The position numbers and the translations under genes are program-made. This document shows positions 13,071 to 20,968 of a DNA stretch of 26,287 nucleotides, one piece after another. Source of the stretch: a virus; IMG/VR virus record IMGVR_UViG_3300042922_000129, positions 1-26,287 of that record; one strand, given 5' to 3'. How positions within the stretch are numbered: the first letter of the stretch is position 1; every line of letters starts with the position of its first letter. The notes under the pieces are model-generated. The model saw only the letters and a list, made by a program, of their open reading frames with translations. It searched no databases and was not told the DNA's origin.

Positions 13071-13637
13071 ATGCTATTTAGCAAGCTTTTCTTGTCTCTG
13101 CGCTATGTTTTAAAGGACATAGAAGGGACTGTTTTCTCTGATTATCAAATAGAAGAAGCTGTAAATTCGGTGCAAAATGCTATTGCCAATGCTTTGTCAG
13201 TATCAAATAGTGAATTGTTAACTACAACCGAAACAATAGCCCTTACGGCAGGAGTTGGCGATTTACCGTCAGACTTTCAATCAATCGTTACAGTGTTTAA
13301 TGCAGGTAATAAGCCATTGACCTATCAGACAAAGAGCAAGCCTGTTGATGAATGGACGTACAGAATCAGAGACAGCAAGATATACACGACAAACAGCAGC
13401 GTAATTATCGACTATAAGAAGTCGTTAACACCTGCCGATTTAGCTGATTTAGCAGTAACAATGCCGCTTCCTGATTATTTCGCAGAAATGATTAAGCGGT
13501 ATGTTTCGATGATGCTGGCAAACGGAATGAGTTCTCCGGACGCAGCTATGGTTCAAATGATTAGTGATGATGTTTATAGCTTGACAAGTGGTAGAGAGTA
13601 TAGCGGGATAGAGATTACCCCGTCTTTTTCTTTTTAA
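13071..13637 (+). CDS. Head-to-tail adaptor-like protein (P22 gp4-type position)
   Basis: A 188-residue protein behind GGGAGGGAG. The helical N-terminus (FLSLRYVLKDIEGTVFSDYQ, IEEAVNSVQNAI) is followed by a beta section starting ETIALTAGVGDLPSDFQSIV and a helical end with PLPDYFAEMIKRYVSMMLAN. This organisation and the L-P-x-D-F/Y segments are typical of podovirus tail accessory or adaptor proteins that dock under the portal. P22 gp4 (166 residues) holds the same map position. A second protein with a related layout (13947-14423) follows. The exact homology cannot be shown by eye, so the role is inferred from length, layout and position. Confidence 0.5.
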   Translation: MLFSKLFLSLRYVLKDIEGTVFSDYQIEEAVNSVQNAIANALSVSNSELLTTTETIALTAGVGDLPSDFQSIVTVFNAGNKPLTYQTKSKPVDEWTYRIRDSKIYTTNSSVIIDYKKSLTPADLADLAVTMPLPDYFAEMIKRYVSMMLANGMSSPDAAMVQMISDDVYSLTSGREYSGIEITPSFSF

Positions 13638-13663
13638 TTTACTTTTAAGGAGATGCAAATAAC

Positions 13664-13936
13664 TTGGTAAACGACAAAATTATTCACCTAGTAGGAAGCC
13701 TATTATTTACCCTATTATCACCACAACCGGCAGAACAGGCCAGAGACACCTGCATCATCATCGGTGCAACAAAAGAGGTTGTATATGACAAAATGATGGG
13801 GCGCGGCGAAATGGACATACGCGACTTTGCTGCCGATTATATAGGAGCTCAGATTGGCTACCACATGCGCGGCGATAAGCACAAAAAGAAAAAGCCTAAG
13901 ATGGAGATTGTAGGCCTGGACGGTAAGGTCATATAG
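13664..13936 (+). CDS. Small YfiM/DUF2279-like protein
   Basis: A 90-residue protein starting at TTG 13664 behind AAGGAGATG. The opening DKIIHLVGSLLFTLLSP is a short hydrophobic segment with the D-K-x-x-H pattern seen in YfiM/DUF2279-type proteins. It continues with GATKEVVYDKMMGRGEMDIR and FAADYIGAQIGY, matching the conserved K-E-x-x-D ... D-x-x-A-D-x-x-G core. The tail is very basic (DKHKKKKPKM). Some members are predicted outer-membrane-associated lipoproteins, but no lipobox is present here. Its place between two adaptor-like genes suggests a virion or infection-stage role that I cannot define. Confidence 0.55.
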   Translation: MVNDKIIHLVGSLLFTLLSPQPAEQARDTCIIIGATKEVVYDKMMGRGEMDIRDFAADYIGAQIGYHMRGDKHKKKKPKMEIVGLDGKVI

Positions 13937-13946
13937 GAGGTGACAC

Positions 13947-14423
13947 ATGTTAGTATCTGATGTTATCAACTTAGCCGCAAAGCGGATGGACTTGGATGTT
14001 GACGATTACGACAATCAAGTCATGATACTGCACATCAACAGCGGCATTGCAAGAATTAACAACGGAATGATAAAAGTGAATGATCCAGAGGTTATAAAGC
14101 AAATGACGATCACCGGAACAACAACAAAGCCGAGTGATTTTTTTGGTTTTATACCTCAAAAAAGCGCTTATCCTTTGATTGTGCAAGGTAATACAATCTC
14201 ATTGGCATACGGAGCACCTCCAAGCGTGGTGTTTAAATATGCCACATCTAAGCCGCTTTTGACTGCAGTAAATCAAACTATACCGCTGCCTGACTACTGT
14301 ATAGGCGAACTTGTGGATTATGTGTGCATAAGACTGCAGAATGACTTGGAATCAAATGTCACACAAGATATTACCCTTGCTACGTCTGACGAATCACTTC
14401 TCTTTTCCGCGAAGGGGGGCTAA
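13947..14423 (+). CDS. Second adaptor-like protein
   Basis: A 158-residue protein behind ATAGGAGGTG. It opens with a helical section (VSDVINLAAKRMDLDVDDYD), a beta middle (YPLIVQGNTISLAYGAPPSV) and a C-terminal helix region starting TIPLPDYCIGELVDYVCIRL. The layout of helices, strands and a P-L-P-D-Y-start C-terminal helix parallels the 188-residue protein encoded at 13071-13637. The two may be distant paralogues or two ring layers of the neck. It precedes the large hub-like gene by three bases, typical of head-to-tail junction genes. Confidence 0.5.
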   Translation: MLVSDVINLAAKRMDLDVDDYDNQVMILHINSGIARINNGMIKVNDPEVIKQMTITGTTTKPSDFFGFIPQKSAYPLIVQGNTISLAYGAPPSVVFKYATSKPLLTAVNQTIPLPDYCIGELVDYVCIRLQNDLESNVTQDITLATSDESLLFSAKGG

Positions 14424-14426
14424 TAA

Positions 14427-15869
14427 ATGCCCGTACAAAGCACAAAAACACCTGCACAGTTCACTATATCCATGCAGAATATTATGGGCGGTCTGTGTCT
14501 CATAGCGAATCCTGAGAGCATACCAGAGGGAACGCTCAGCCAGTTTGACAACTGGGAATATGGAACACTACTAAATCAGCCGCAGGTTTGTCCTGGTGTG
14601 GTTAGTCAGTACGATATGACGACTGATGCAGAAACACTCTTCTATGATGAAGTACATGACATTTGGTACTGTTCAACAGGCACCAGCTTGTACAGCACAG
14701 ACCTTTCGACTAAAACCTTGCTAGGCACATTAACGGGGGCTTACAGGCCAATCTATGCGCTATACGACGATGTTGTGCTAGTGGCAAGTGGTGGACAAAT
14801 ACAAAAGATAACCAGCGGTACAACACTTGCAACTGTATCCGGTAGTCCTCTGTCGCACTGGGTAGCTCATAACAATGGCAGGGTTGAGGCAATCAATATT
14901 CTATCTGATGTGAAGAATTACAGCGCAATTGGCGATTATGCCGGATGGGTTAATAATCCATCTGACATATCAAGCAGCCAGTATGTAGAAGTAGGCTATA
15001 AGGATGCAAGTCAAATAGCTTGTACGATTAAGCTTGCTACTGACAGCATCGTGATTAAAACTAACGGTTCTGTATATCGAATACTTAACGAAAACAATTT
15101 TAGCAATATAGCTGTTGTACCGGCAGCTCAAAGGTCCGGTGCGCTCAATCACTACTCAGGCCTTGCTCTTATGAACAAGGCTTATTTTATTGGTCCAGAA
15201 GGGTTTAACAGCTTCAGCACAACGGATGCCTATGGTTCGGTTAGGGTGGATGATCCTGCACCTGGCTATATGATCAACGGATGGTATGTCGTTAACAACG
15301 CTAATAATGCACGTGTATGGCACGTAACTCCACGTAAACAGCTTTGGTGCAAGACAAGCAATCAAAACGAGATATTGATTTATCACTACGGCCTTAATGC
15401 GTGGAGCAAGCGGCAATTTCGGTATCCGATTAATGACGTTGTTGTCAAAGGTAGTGACGTTTATATCGCCTACGGAACAAAAATAGCCAAGCTTGTTGAA
15501 GATGTTGATACTGATGATGGGCAACAGTTTTTTGCTATCCTCAGCACAAAGCGGTACATTCCTACAAGCAAAAAGTATGTGATGAAACGGGTTAAATTTG
15601 TTACCTATAACTTCACCAATGGTAATTATGTGCTGAAGGTTGGCAACAAATATTTCCCCATCACCTTCAATTCAGTTGGAGATATAGCAGATACCGACTA
15701 TGACATTGCAGATACAGACACCGACCCTGTAACTCCTTATGAGGAGTTTTCTGTTTTTAGGAAGAGAACACGCAAACGCAGTAGGGATATTCAAGTTGTA
15801 TTAACGGTAAACGAAGGTCGCTTGGCTGTTCGAGATATAGTAGTCCTTGTTGTAGAAACAGGGCAATAA
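14427..15869 (+). CDS. Tail hub / DNA stabilisation protein, P22 gp10-like
   Basis: A 480-residue protein close in length to P22 gp10 (472). The N-terminus (about residues 15-60) has MQNIMGGLCLIANPESIPEG followed by LSQFDNWEYGTLLNQPQVCPG. I associate this region with podovirus hub proteins in which an extended arm precedes a beta-propeller-like body. Repeating blade-like strands are seen, for example DVVLVASGGQIQKI, DSIVIKTNGSVYRILNENN and GSDVYIAYGTKIAKL. The C-terminal ~100 residues form a beta domain (YVMKRVKFVTYNFTNGNY). It probably plugs the portal-adaptor channel and carries the tailspikes. The assignment rests on size, position and fold-like pattern. Confidence 0.55.
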   Translation: MPVQSTKTPAQFTISMQNIMGGLCLIANPESIPEGTLSQFDNWEYGTLLNQPQVCPGVVSQYDMTTDAETLFYDEVHDIWYCSTGTSLYSTDLSTKTLLGTLTGAYRPIYALYDDVVLVASGGQIQKITSGTTLATVSGSPLSHWVAHNNGRVEAINILSDVKNYSAIGDYAGWVNNPSDISSSQYVEVGYKDASQIACTIKLATDSIVIKTNGSVYRILNENNFSNIAVVPAAQRSGALNHYSGLALMNKAYFIGPEGFNSFSTTDAYGSVRVDDPAPGYMINGWYVVNNANNARVWHVTPRKQLWCKTSNQNEILIYHYGLNAWSKRQFRYPINDVVVKGSDVYIAYGTKIAKLVEDVDTDDGQQFFAILSTKRYIPTSKKYVMKRVKFVTYNFTNGNYVLKVGNKYFPITFNSVGDIADTDYDIADTDTDPVTPYEEFSVFRKRTRKRSRDIQVVLTVNEGRLAVRDIVVLVVETGQ

Positions 15870-15881
15870 GGAGGTTAATAA

Positions 15882-17873
15882 ATGAGTTGGAGCCAGGGAT
15901 TTCCAAATTCTTTTAGCCCCACACAACAGACGCAAGAAGTATTGAAAAATACGGACAATGAAACAAAACGAATATACCAAATAATGAGTGAAGTTTTTGC
16001 AGCAGATGGGCATGCGCATACCGGAGATGGTAGCGATGGAGCGCCGATAGATTATACAAATATAACTAACGCCCCAGATTATGGAGACTATACTCTCTCT
16101 CCTAAATTTGCAGATATAATTACAAAATACCCTGTAATTGACGCTAGGGCGTATGGTGTTACGTGCGATGGTGTAACGGATGATACTGTTAAATTGCAAG
16201 AACTTTTAGACTTAGTTGGTGGAACACTTGCAGACTATCAAGCCGGTATATATAAAGGCGGAAAAATTCTTATCCCCGGAATATGCCGCATCACAGCACC
16301 GATATATATCGGACAAAACACTAAAATAGTCGGTCTTGGTTCAGTAAGTTTTAGGTCTTCGTTTTCGAACCCTCAACCAAGCGGATCGATAATTCTTTGC
16401 GATTTTACAAATACAGAACAGTATGCAGTAAACGTAGTTGGTTGGACGGTTGCGACAGGAAATAGAATATCTAGCTATTTTGTTTCAGGATCTGCTTTTG
16501 ATGCCGGAACAGTAACATTTTGTGATAATGTCGAACTGGAAAATATTTCAATTTATACAACGCAGGACATTGCAATAGGGTTGCGAATTATAGGATCTAA
16601 AATAAAATTACAGAATGTTGGTTCTGTTGGATTTAGAAACGGTGTGGTTTTAAGTTCTTGCTATGGGGGTTCTGCCGATAATATTTTTGTCAGGGCTAAG
16701 CATTCTGGTTTTTCGCCGCTTGATTCTTGTAATGGGTTTAAATTAAGCAATAGTTATATAAGCAAAATAGGCAACTTAACAATGGATGCAAGCAACAAAA
16801 TAATTGATCGGTGCGACAGCTTGGATGGCACTTTATATGCAAGAACTGGTATATATTCTTGCTACTCGCAGTCGATAATTTTTGATAATGTTATTACTGA
16901 GTTGTGGGATAGATATTACCGAATAACCCGCAATGATGCTTTAAAGATACAGTGTGCTTATATGGAAGGGACTGCAGCTACTGATTGTTTTGATATAACC
17001 CAGAGCACGTTCAACATTGATTCTTTTTGGGTTTTATGCAATACTTCTACAACTAATGTATTGCGCGACACAGGCGCATCTGTTGGCAAAATTAGCAATA
17101 TAGCAAAGGTCAATACAGGTGGAACCCAATACGCTACCTTTGCTACAACGGCAGGGTTTAGTTCAATAGATGCTACCGCATGCAGCATACCTGAAACACA
17201 AAAACCTGCTACTGGCATAAAAATGTTTACGCATACAGACTTTTATGTCGACTCATCGATTGGACTAGATACCAATAGCGGAACGCAAAATTCCCCGTTT
17301 TTAACAATATCTAAAGCAATTAGCTCTGCTGTAGATGGTAGTACTGTTTATTTAAATTCGGGGCAATCATTTAATGTTGCTTCTATAATTGTTCCTGCTA
17401 ATCGAAGAATAAATATTACAAAATACGGATCAGGAGCAAACCCGATTATAGTTGGAACTTTTCCTGGTAATCAAATGACAGGATTTAGGCTAAACCATAA
17501 TTGCTCATTATATTTTTCTAGCGTAGAAATTCAAATACCTACATTTACCGCATCAGACACATCATATCGCAGTATTATAAAAGCAGAAGGGTCAAACATA
17601 AGTTTGGAATTTAAAAGCTGCTCAATTAAAATTGCTGCAAGTACAGCGTTGGTGCAAACAAACTATTCTGGGTTAGGTTCTGTAGTAATTAACTATCTTA
17701 GCAGCACAATAGACGGGATAAGTTCTAGCTACGGATATTTGGGGTTGCCTGTGTTTAGCTCGACAGGGAGATTAACTGTAAAAGATTTTTCCTATGGTTC
17801 AACAATTAACGCAACAATAAAAACAAACGGTTACGCAGGTGCGTATGTTGAACACTCGGATATTTTAACGTAA
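15882..17873 (+). CDS. Tailspike protein with pectate-lyase-type beta-helix modules
   Basis: A 663-residue protein behind AAGGAGG. Residues 1-75 form a particle-binding-type head (QGFPNSFSPTQQTQEVLKNT, HAHTGDGSDGAPI). From residue 83, YPVIDARAYGVTCDGVTDDT is the classic opening of a pectate-lyase-3-like right-handed beta-helix, which continues to about 440 with repeating short strands and Asn turns. From about 456, VDSSIGLDTNSGTQNSPFLT resembles a second DUF1565-like beta-helix opening, running to the C-terminus. Such spikes bind and often cut surface polysaccharide, so this protein probably sets host range. Catalytic residues cannot be assigned from sequence alone. Confidence 0.8.
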   Translation: MSWSQGFPNSFSPTQQTQEVLKNTDNETKRIYQIMSEVFAADGHAHTGDGSDGAPIDYTNITNAPDYGDYTLSPKFADIITKYPVIDARAYGVTCDGVTDDTVKLQELLDLVGGTLADYQAGIYKGGKILIPGICRITAPIYIGQNTKIVGLGSVSFRSSFSNPQPSGSIILCDFTNTEQYAVNVVGWTVATGNRISSYFVSGSAFDAGTVTFCDNVELENISIYTTQDIAIGLRIIGSKIKLQNVGSVGFRNGVVLSSCYGGSADNIFVRAKHSGFSPLDSCNGFKLSNSYISKIGNLTMDASNKIIDRCDSLDGTLYARTGIYSCYSQSIIFDNVITELWDRYYRITRNDALKIQCAYMEGTAATDCFDITQSTFNIDSFWVLCNTSTTNVLRDTGASVGKISNIAKVNTGGTQYATFATTAGFSSIDATACSIPETQKPATGIKMFTHTDFYVDSSIGLDTNSGTQNSPFLTISKAISSAVDGSTVYLNSGQSFNVASIIVPANRRINITKYGSGANPIIVGTFPGNQMTGFRLNHNCSLYFSSVEIQIPTFTASDTSYRSIIKAEGSNISLEFKSCSIKIAASTALVQTNYSGLGSVVINYLSSTIDGISSSYGYLGLPVFSSTGRLTVKDFSYGSTINATIKTNGYAGAYVEHSDILT

Positions 17874-18217
17874 TGGATAATTTACAACAATGGATAACCA
17901 AATACGAACAAGAAGCCGAGGAGTTTAATTTACTCCCCGGCTTTTCTATTTACTTCGAACCTGAAAAGGGCTTTTTCTGCTGGCACAAATTTAAGCACAT
18001 ATTCGAAATTGACCACACCTGCACTAATGACATTATGTGGGCGCACGACACCTGTATGAACATAGCAAGAGAAAAAGGCTGTACGCTTTTACGCACGGCA
18101 ACTACACGCAATCCTGCAGTCTATATGCGACTTACAAAGGCAAAGCCAAATCTTCCTCTCAGCGGATTAAGGGCTAATGGAGAATTCTACTGGATTTTTG
18201 ACAAGGAGGTAATATGA
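17873..18217 (+). CDS. Small protein between tailspike and ejection proteins
   Basis: A 114-residue protein whose ATG overlaps the tailspike stop (TAATG). It has a mixed sequence with many aromatics: FSIYFEPEKGFFCWHKFKHI, an EIDHTCTNDIMWAHDTCMNI segment, then GCTLLRTATTRNPAVYMRLT and a terminal FYWIFDKEVI. The last part (G-C-x-x-L-R-T-x-T-x-R-N-P-x-x-Y-x-R-L-T) resembles the core of a GNAT-like fold, as seen in small podovirus virion proteins, but I cannot confirm it. Position upstream of the ejection proteins fits a virion-associated or assembly factor. Confidence 0.5.
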   Translation: MDNLQQWITKYEQEAEEFNLLPGFSIYFEPEKGFFCWHKFKHIFEIDHTCTNDIMWAHDTCMNIAREKGCTLLRTATTRNPAVYMRLTKAKPNLPLSGLRANGEFYWIFDKEVI

Positions 18218-19359
18218 TGCAAGGAAAACAAATATGGTCTGATTGTTCCGGATTGCCAGGAATGCGTCATGTACGGTTTAAAGGCGGTGGACAAACACAA
18301 ACCACGACGCGCAATATTCCCGCGCAAACGGCACAAGAGGCCGCATTACAAACCGGATTGTTTAACTATGGCACATCCGGCCTTAACAATGCAACAAACT
18401 ACCAGAATCAAGCAAATGCAACTCTAGGAAACACCATCAACCTTGATTGGAATAAAGCATATGGTGGCTATACAAACACCATGAACGGTGTAAACAGTGG
18501 ATACAACAACCTAATGAGCGGCAATCTCCCTACTGCATACAGCGATGCCAGAAAAGCTACCCTGACAAACGATTTAACCAGTACATTTGGCGATGCTATA
18601 AACAACCTTGGCAATCGCGGAATACTTAATTCTAGCGTAACAAATTCAGCTTTAAATGGCATTAGCCAAAATGCTGCAAATACACTCGCCAATAACTATA
18701 CAACTGATATAAATACATATTCCAACATCCTTGGCAATACAGCCAACAACGCAGCAAATCAACTTAACACGTCTGCACAAGCACAGCAAAACAGCTATTA
18801 TACTCCTAATCAACTATTCAACTATGCAAATAATAGCCTTGGAGCAGGACAAAACCTATTCAATACTCTCTATAACGGGCGTATGGGAACTGGCGGATCA
18901 ACCACAACACAAAGTGGCGGCGGCAATTCTGGAGCCTGGAGCGCACTTGGTAGTATTGGATCAGCAGCGATAATGTGTTTTGTTGCTGGAACTAAAATAG
19001 CCACACCTGACGGATACAAAAACATAGAAGACGTTAAAATAGGCGATAAAGTGTATTCGCTTAATGGCTCTGTAGAGTCCATAATTGAGCTACAAGAGCC
19101 TTTTATATCCCCTAACGACTATATGCTCATAGAGACAAAAACAACGCAAATTAGGCCGACTTCTACACAGCCTTTTATGACCACTGAAGGATATTTGTTG
19201 CCACATCAATTGCAAGGTAAAAAGCTTGTCGGACTAGACAAAACAGAGGAAGTAATTTCTGTAACTGGTGGACAAGGAAAAGAGCTGGTATACGACTTCA
19301 AATGTACCGGCGCTAATGTCTATTTTGCCAATGGTTTTGCTGTAAAGGGGCGTGATTAA
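18214..19359 (+). CDS. Virion/ejection protein with C-terminal Hint domain
   Basis: A 381-residue protein behind AAGGAGGTAAT. Residues 1-250 are Asn/Ala/Thr/Gly-rich and helical, like P22 gp7/T7 gp14-type ejection proteins. From Cys255, CFVAGTKIATPDGYKNIEDV starts a Hint (hedgehog/intein) domain with the usual nucleophile Cys and the G-D-K-V-Y-S segment. The block B equivalent reads TSTQPFMTTEGY with Gln where a His is normal. The end, YFANGFAVKGRD, keeps the Y-F-A-N-G strand but lacks the terminal His-Asn. Protein splicing is therefore unlikely, while N-terminal acyl-shift cleavage at Cys255 may remain. No extein follows. Confidence 0.7.
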   Translation: MMQGKQIWSDCSGLPGMRHVRFKGGGQTQTTTRNIPAQTAQEAALQTGLFNYGTSGLNNATNYQNQANATLGNTINLDWNKAYGGYTNTMNGVNSGYNNLMSGNLPTAYSDARKATLTNDLTSTFGDAINNLGNRGILNSSVTNSALNGISQNAANTLANNYTTDINTYSNILGNTANNAANQLNTSAQAQQNSYYTPNQLFNYANNSLGAGQNLFNTLYNGRMGTGGSTTTQSGGGNSGAWSALGSIGSAAIMCFVAGTKIATPDGYKNIEDVKIGDKVYSLNGSVESIIELQEPFISPNDYMLIETKTTQIRPTSTQPFMTTEGYLLPHQLQGKKLVGLDKTEEVISVTGGQGKELVYDFKCTGANVYFANGFAVKGRD

Positions 19360-20955
19360 ATGCGTTGGTTTAATCAACAACAAGAGAGCGGTCCTTGGGA
19401 TGCTGTTGCTCAAATAACGTCAGCCATCATGCAAAGAAACCAACAGCGAGCGCAAGAGAAAAAAGACTTGCAATCTACGCAGAGCCTGTTTGGATTGCTT
19501 CAACCTTCCGAAGTAGACACCGGAACCGGACCGCGCAGTCAGATTAACTTTGATCAAACGCTGCAAACCGTAAAAGGAGCAACGCCGCAAAGAGGACTGT
19601 TTGACTTCGCTAAAATAGGACAAACACCGCCTATCTACGGTGGACAAGGGTTGTTTAGTGTTGGAAATCCGGCTGGAATGGTTGAACAAGGTAATATTGA
19701 TTTATCCATGCGGCCGACAGTTCGCAATGCTGACGGATCTATTAGCACAGTGCGTTCTATGGGCGCTAATATTGACGGGAAAGAGGTATTGCTCCCAACG
19801 GTTAGTAATGACGGTCGCATAATGACCGATGACGAAGCAGTGAACAATTACCGCCAAACAGGGCAGCATCTTGGCATATTTTCTTCTCCTGAAGCTTCTA
19901 CAAAGTATGCCGAAGGATTGCACAACCAACAGGCAGGCATGTACGGTAGCGGACCAACATTACAGCAACCTACACCGCTAAATGGAACAACGGCACTACA
20001 ACAACCGGCGCAACAAATTCAAGCGCCGACTATCACGCAGAAAAACCGCACGATAAAAGATGTAGAAAAAGACATTCGCCAAAACTATGCAACTCGCATT
20101 CAAGAAGCAATAAAATCCGGCAATATCAATCCAACGATGCTACGCCAATATATGCCGCAGATACAGCAGCAGATTAACAGCGAAATAGAACAGGCTAGGG
20201 GTGACTATACCAAACAGCAGGAACAAACAGCCTGGGCTAATTTTGAAAAAGCGCCTGACTATAAGAGCAAAATGATGACAGGCATTAAAGCCGGACTAAA
20301 CCCGCAGTTATTGAAACTTGCGCTTGATTCTGGGATGGAAGTCAAAACGATCGATCTTGGAGACAGAACGCTTCCTATTGGAATAGGAAAAGATGGTAGC
20401 ATTGTTAATTTGATTACCGGCAAGCCGCCAACAGCAGAAGAAATGGCAGCTGGCGTTAACCCTACGGCAAAATATAACAAACAAACATTAAGCGCAGATA
20501 CAAAATACAGTGTTGATAATCGCCCTGTTCCTTCTGGCGGTGGTAGTGGCGGCAATGGATTAAGCACTGCAAATTTATTTTCGCTGTACAAAGATGCCAC
20601 AGAAACAGTGCAAGAGGCAACAGGAGAATTTGATGCACAAGGAAGGCCGGTAATGACACGGCGCATTAAAAATCCGGAACTTGCCCAAAGATTAAAGCCT
20701 ATTATTGACAGTATGCTTCCGGGTGGTGGCGGTCAAGCACAAGAAAGCTCCCAGCCACAACCAGCACAACAAGATTTATCCGGAAAGGTATCTGCTGCAA
20801 GGGCAAAAGGAATATCGGATAGTCAAATTAGGTCTGCTCTTTTGTCTGATGGTCTAAGTCAACAAGAAATAAACACTTTAATGGGAGTTCAGCAACCGCA
20901 AAGACAACAACCAGAACTTAATTCAGTAGGGCTAGATGCTTCAATGTGGTACTAA
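19360..20955 (+). CDS. Ejection protein-like virion protein with conserved GNIDL domain
   Basis: A 531-residue protein immediately after the Hint protein (TAA then ATG). Residues ~105-200 carry a recurring phage internal-protein domain: GNIDLSMRPTVRNADGSIST, VRSMGANIDGKEVLLPTVSN, DGRIMTDDEAVNNYRQTGQH and a YAEGLHNQQAGMY end. The rest is low-complexity, rich in Gln, Pro and Gly, with helical stretches (VEKDIRQNYATRIQEAIKSG). The position matches P22 gp20 and the second of three ejection proteins. It is likely packed in the capsid and released into the cell envelope during infection. The enzymatic activity, if any, is not evident. Confidence 0.65.
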   Translation: MRWFNQQQESGPWDAVAQITSAIMQRNQQRAQEKKDLQSTQSLFGLLQPSEVDTGTGPRSQINFDQTLQTVKGATPQRGLFDFAKIGQTPPIYGGQGLFSVGNPAGMVEQGNIDLSMRPTVRNADGSISTVRSMGANIDGKEVLLPTVSNDGRIMTDDEAVNNYRQTGQHLGIFSSPEASTKYAEGLHNQQAGMYGSGPTLQQPTPLNGTTALQQPAQQIQAPTITQKNRTIKDVEKDIRQNYATRIQEAIKSGNINPTMLRQYMPQIQQQINSEIEQARGDYTKQQEQTAWANFEKAPDYKSKMMTGIKAGLNPQLLKLALDSGMEVKTIDLGDRTLPIGIGKDGSIVNLITGKPPTAEEMAAGVNPTAKYNKQTLSADTKYSVDNRPVPSGGGSGGNGLSTANLFSLYKDATETVQEATGEFDAQGRPVMTRRIKNPELAQRLKPIIDSMLPGGGGQAQESSQPQPAQQDLSGKVSAARAKGISDSQIRSALLSDGLSQQEINTLMGVQQPQRQQPELNSVGLDASMWY

Positions 20956-20968
20956 GGGGGGCGTTAAA

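Noticed and set aside
18731-18973. 80-codon alternative + frame inside the Hint-protein gene
   Set aside because: It is a shadow of an Asn/Ala-rich repeat region with no ribosome binding site.
20259-20666. 135-codon minus-strand frame opposite the second ejection protein
   Set aside because: No plausible start signal; composition is the complement of a real gene.
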